Shown: positions 62,341 through 64,000 of the stretch, piece by piece
Numbering within the stretch: position 1 is the first letter of the stretch
Layout: each line of letters starts with the position of its first letter
Source: Dyadobacter sp. CY345
GTDB lineage: Bacteria; Bacteroidota; Bacteroidia; Cytophagales; Spirosomataceae
DNA: 64,000 bases
NCBI RefSeq assembly: GCF_021502725.1
Contig: NZ_JAKFFS010000008.1
Span: 62,001 to 126,000, forward strand
Direction of reading: 5' to 3'
Position numbers and translations under genes: made by a program
The notes under the pieces: model-generated
Database searches by the model: none
Seen by the model: only the letters and a program-made list of their open reading frames with translations
Told to the model about the DNA's origin: nothing

Positions 62341-63300
62341 ATGAACTATAATTTTGATAAAAACGCCTCGGGCAGAATATTTCGACCGCTGGTGCTGATG
62401 ACGATCTTATTTTTGGCGAATTTTGCTTCGGCAGAGAATTTACGGAATCCTCTGATCAAAAGTGATACGCTTCGGTTGTTTCTGATTGGAAATAGTTTCT
62501 CGCAAAATGCTACGCGCTATTTACCTCAACTTGCCAAAGAAGGCGGCCATCCTTTAAAGATAGGGCGTGCAGAACTTGGAGGATGTTCGTTACAACGGCA
62601 TTGGGAAATTGCGGAAGCCGCAGAGAAAAATCCGGAAGATCCTAAAGGCAAAGCATACGAAGGGAAGTCGCTGCGGGAATTATTGTCGGTTGGGAAATGG
62701 GACGTCGTGACCATTCAACAAAATTCTATGAATTCCGGTGATGTGAAAACGTATATGCCTTATGCGAAGAAACTTTTTGACCTGGTAAAATCTATCCAGC
62801 CCGATGCGAAAATCATGATGCATCAAACATGGGCTTACCGGATCGATTCCAAGCAGTTTACGCAAACGGCGCATGATCAATTTGCGGCAAGCGCGAAAGA
62901 AATGTGGGAACAATCAAGGGCAGCTTACCATGATATTGCCAAAGCATTAGGAATAGAAATAATTCCGGTTGGTGATGCTTTCTGGAAAATCAATTCTGAT
63001 TCCAAAACAGCTTATAAACCTGACTCGACATTTAAATTTGACTTGGCAAAGTCTCCCGAACTCCCAAATCAAACGAACTCGCTTCATGCAGGCTATCGTT
63101 GGGATAAAAGCGGGAAGATAGCTTTTGATTCAAATCATGCCAATGAGGCCGGATGTTTTCTCGGAGGTTTGGTTTGGTATGGAGTTCTTTTTGATGAAAC
63201 ACCTGCCAAATTAAAATTTTTGCCGGAAAATGTCGACGAAGGTTTTGCTGAGAATTTGAGACAAACAGCAGCAGACCTGACGACAGAAATCAAAAAGTGA
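62341..63300 (+). CDS. DUF4886 SGNH-type hydrolase, exported
   Basis: The 319-residue protein has a signal sequence (to about residue 31, ending NFASA) and the DUF4886 pattern: LFLIGNSFSQNATRYLPQL near 46-64 with the nucleophile Ser, then KWDVVTIQQNSMNSGD near 120-134, and HANEAGCFLGGLVWYG near 265-280 with the catalytic Asp/His region. Family knowledge: it belongs to the SGNH/GDSL hydrolases, likely acting on a glycan or its ester. It stands alone between two hairpins. Confidence 0.88.
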   Translation: MNYNFDKNASGRIFRPLVLMTILFLANFASAENLRNPLIKSDTLRLFLIGNSFSQNATRYLPQLAKEGGHPLKIGRAELGGCSLQRHWEIAEAAEKNPEDPKGKAYEGKSLRELLSVGKWDVVTIQQNSMNSGDVKTYMPYAKKLFDLVKSIQPDAKIMMHQTWAYRIDSKQFTQTAHDQFAASAKEMWEQSRAAYHDIAKALGIEIIPVGDAFWKINSDSKTAYKPDSTFKFDLAKSPELPNQTNSLHAGYRWDKSGKIAFDSNHANEAGCFLGGLVWYGVLFDETPAKLKFLPENVDEGFAENLRQTAADLTTEIKK

Positions 63301-63320
63301 TTGATTGGCATTAATAACAA

Positions 63321-63350
63321 AACGGGCGCGCATTAATTTGCACGCCCGTT
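63321..63350. terminator. Bidirectional terminator between convergent genes
   Basis: AACGGGCG pairs with CGCCCGTT and an inner GCA with TGC. It sits between the stops of the DUF4886 gene and the glycine-zipper gene. A/T-rich flanks suit both directions. Confidence 0.75.
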
Positions 63351-63379
63351 CTTATAATCAATATATCAAGCCGAATCTA

Positions 63380-63826
63380 TTAATTTGATCCGTTTTTCTT
63401 TTTCTTTGATCGGTCAACCAATGCGCCTGTTCCGGCACCTACGCCAGCACCGATTAAAGTTCCCACTATTGCACCTTCCGCACGTTTTTTGTTAATGATT
63501 GCTCCTGTAACTGCCCCCGTTCCGGCACCGACAACGGCACCCTTGGCAGTATGGCTCCAACCTTTTCTCTTTTGAGTTGCAACCGGAGCTACGTTGTTAT
63601 TTGCTACAATCTGCTTGTCATTTTCCTCATTTTGCGCTTTCAGTTTCGCTTCACGATCCGCCATTACTGCGTTCATTGAATCAACAACTGCCTTTTTAGC
63701 CAGTACATTTTGCATTGAATCAATGGTGGCTTGTTTGGCTTTAAGAGCCGCGGACTCTGATTTTGAGCCACTATCGCAAGCAAATAGAAAACAAACTGCG
63801 CTGAAAATTAAAACGATCGATTTCAT
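63380..63826 (-). CDS. Glycine-zipper lipoprotein, 148 aa
   Basis: The lipobox LFAC is at about 14-17. A coiled coil follows (about 25-70, rich in Ala, Lys, Met and Glu), then an RKGW segment and a glycine-zipper region (about 93-135, AVVGAGTGAVTGAII, GTLIGAGVGAGTGALV). A basic tail ends it. Family knowledge: YMGG/glycine-zipper proteins sit in the outer membrane and resemble the Rcs-associated or SlyB-like group. Function in this phylum is unknown. Confidence 0.8.
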   Translation of the reverse strand: MKSIVLIFSAVCFLFACDSGSKSESAALKAKQATIDSMQNVLAKKAVVDSMNAVMADREAKLKAQNEENDKQIVANNNVAPVATQKRKGWSHTAKGAVVGAGTGAVTGAIINKKRAEGAIVGTLIGAGVGAGTGALVDRSKKKKNGSN

Positions 63827-63944
63827 AGTATAGATTTTAGGTTTCTCAATAATCTATATTAAGTCCTAAAATCATGCCAGTCTGATACCGAATAGCGATG
63901 AACTGTCGCGGAAAAAAACTATTTACGTCCATTTTCGGATATGG

Positions 63945-64000
63945 TTATGCGTCGACAAGCTTTTGAATGTCAAGTTTTTTCATTCCCATAATCACCTGCA
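63945..64000 (-). CDS. 3' end of a gene cut by the window edge
   Basis: On the minus strand 18 codons end in TAA at 63945-63947, giving MGMKKLDIQKLVDA at the C-terminus. This ending is common in PhnB-like/VOC-family proteins ('...MxKxDIaxLxxA'). Too little remains for a confident name. Confidence 0.35.
   Translation of the reverse strand, partial: QVIMGMKKLDIQKLVDA

Noticed and set aside
1..64000. CRISPR arrays, rRNA, tRNA, phage or plasmid modules
   Set aside because: No regularly spaced repeats, tRNA-like cloverleaf, integrase, capsid or replication genes were recognised on either strand.

Overview
The window reads as chromosome from a Bacteroidota species of the order Cytophagales, most like Dyadobacter or a close relative (my inference from gene content; no search was run). 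The support is SusC/SusD pairs, an ECF-sigma/FecR module, a type IX secretion sorting tail, Bacteroidota-type promoters (TAnnTTTG) and lipoproteins with short Cys signal peptides. No rRNA, tRNA or CRISPR array was seen. Strong hairpins mark many gene ends.

Layout. 1-3.2 kb: the 3' end of a hybrid histidine kinase, a decayed AraC-like fragment, and a DedA membrane protein preceded by an unlisted 37-residue membrane peptide. 3.2-4.9 kb: an ABC-F ATPase. 4.9-6.1 kb: an IS982-type element reduced to about 600 bp, with both inverted ends still visible, abutting the broken remains of a susD gene. 6.1-10.8 kb: an FAD oxidoreductase and a 917-residue sugar-dehydrogenase/PKD/cytochrome c/carbohydrate-binding fusion. 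11.4-22.9 kb: a complete polysaccharide utilisation locus: ECF sigma factor, FecR anti-sigma, SusC receptor with an STN signalling domain, SusD, GH28 polygalacturonase, GH43 glycosidase and an esterase. The likely substrate is a pectin-type glycan. 23-33 kb: small regulators (GAF, HU), outer-membrane barrels, an ice-binding-like protein with a T9SS tail, a second small membrane peptide, and a histidine kinase facing a LuxR-type response regulator. 33-40.5 kb: a CE15 glucuronoyl esterase, a CPBP protease, a metallopeptidase, an ABC exporter, a DUF1080 protein and small proteins. 40.7-42.7 kb: a histidine kinase with a plant-type ethylene-binding domain, overlapping its response regulator. 43.6-52.5 kb: mixed housekeeping and transport genes, including a likely FAD protein/AEC transporter/cytoplasmic GH5-like operon. 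52.7-59.9 kb: a probable phytate-use locus: TPR-HTH regulator, TonB-dependent receptor, beta-helix lipoprotein and beta-propeller phytase. 60-64 kb: a surface-antigen-like barrel, a 2-hydroxyacid dehydrogenase, a DUF4886 hydrolase and a glycine-zipper lipoprotein.

The strongest lead is the ethylene-receptor-like kinase at 40.75-42.30 kb. All seven residues I know as ethylene-binding in plant ETR1 are present with identical spacing. The phytase locus and the secreted ice-binding-like protein with a long leader come next.
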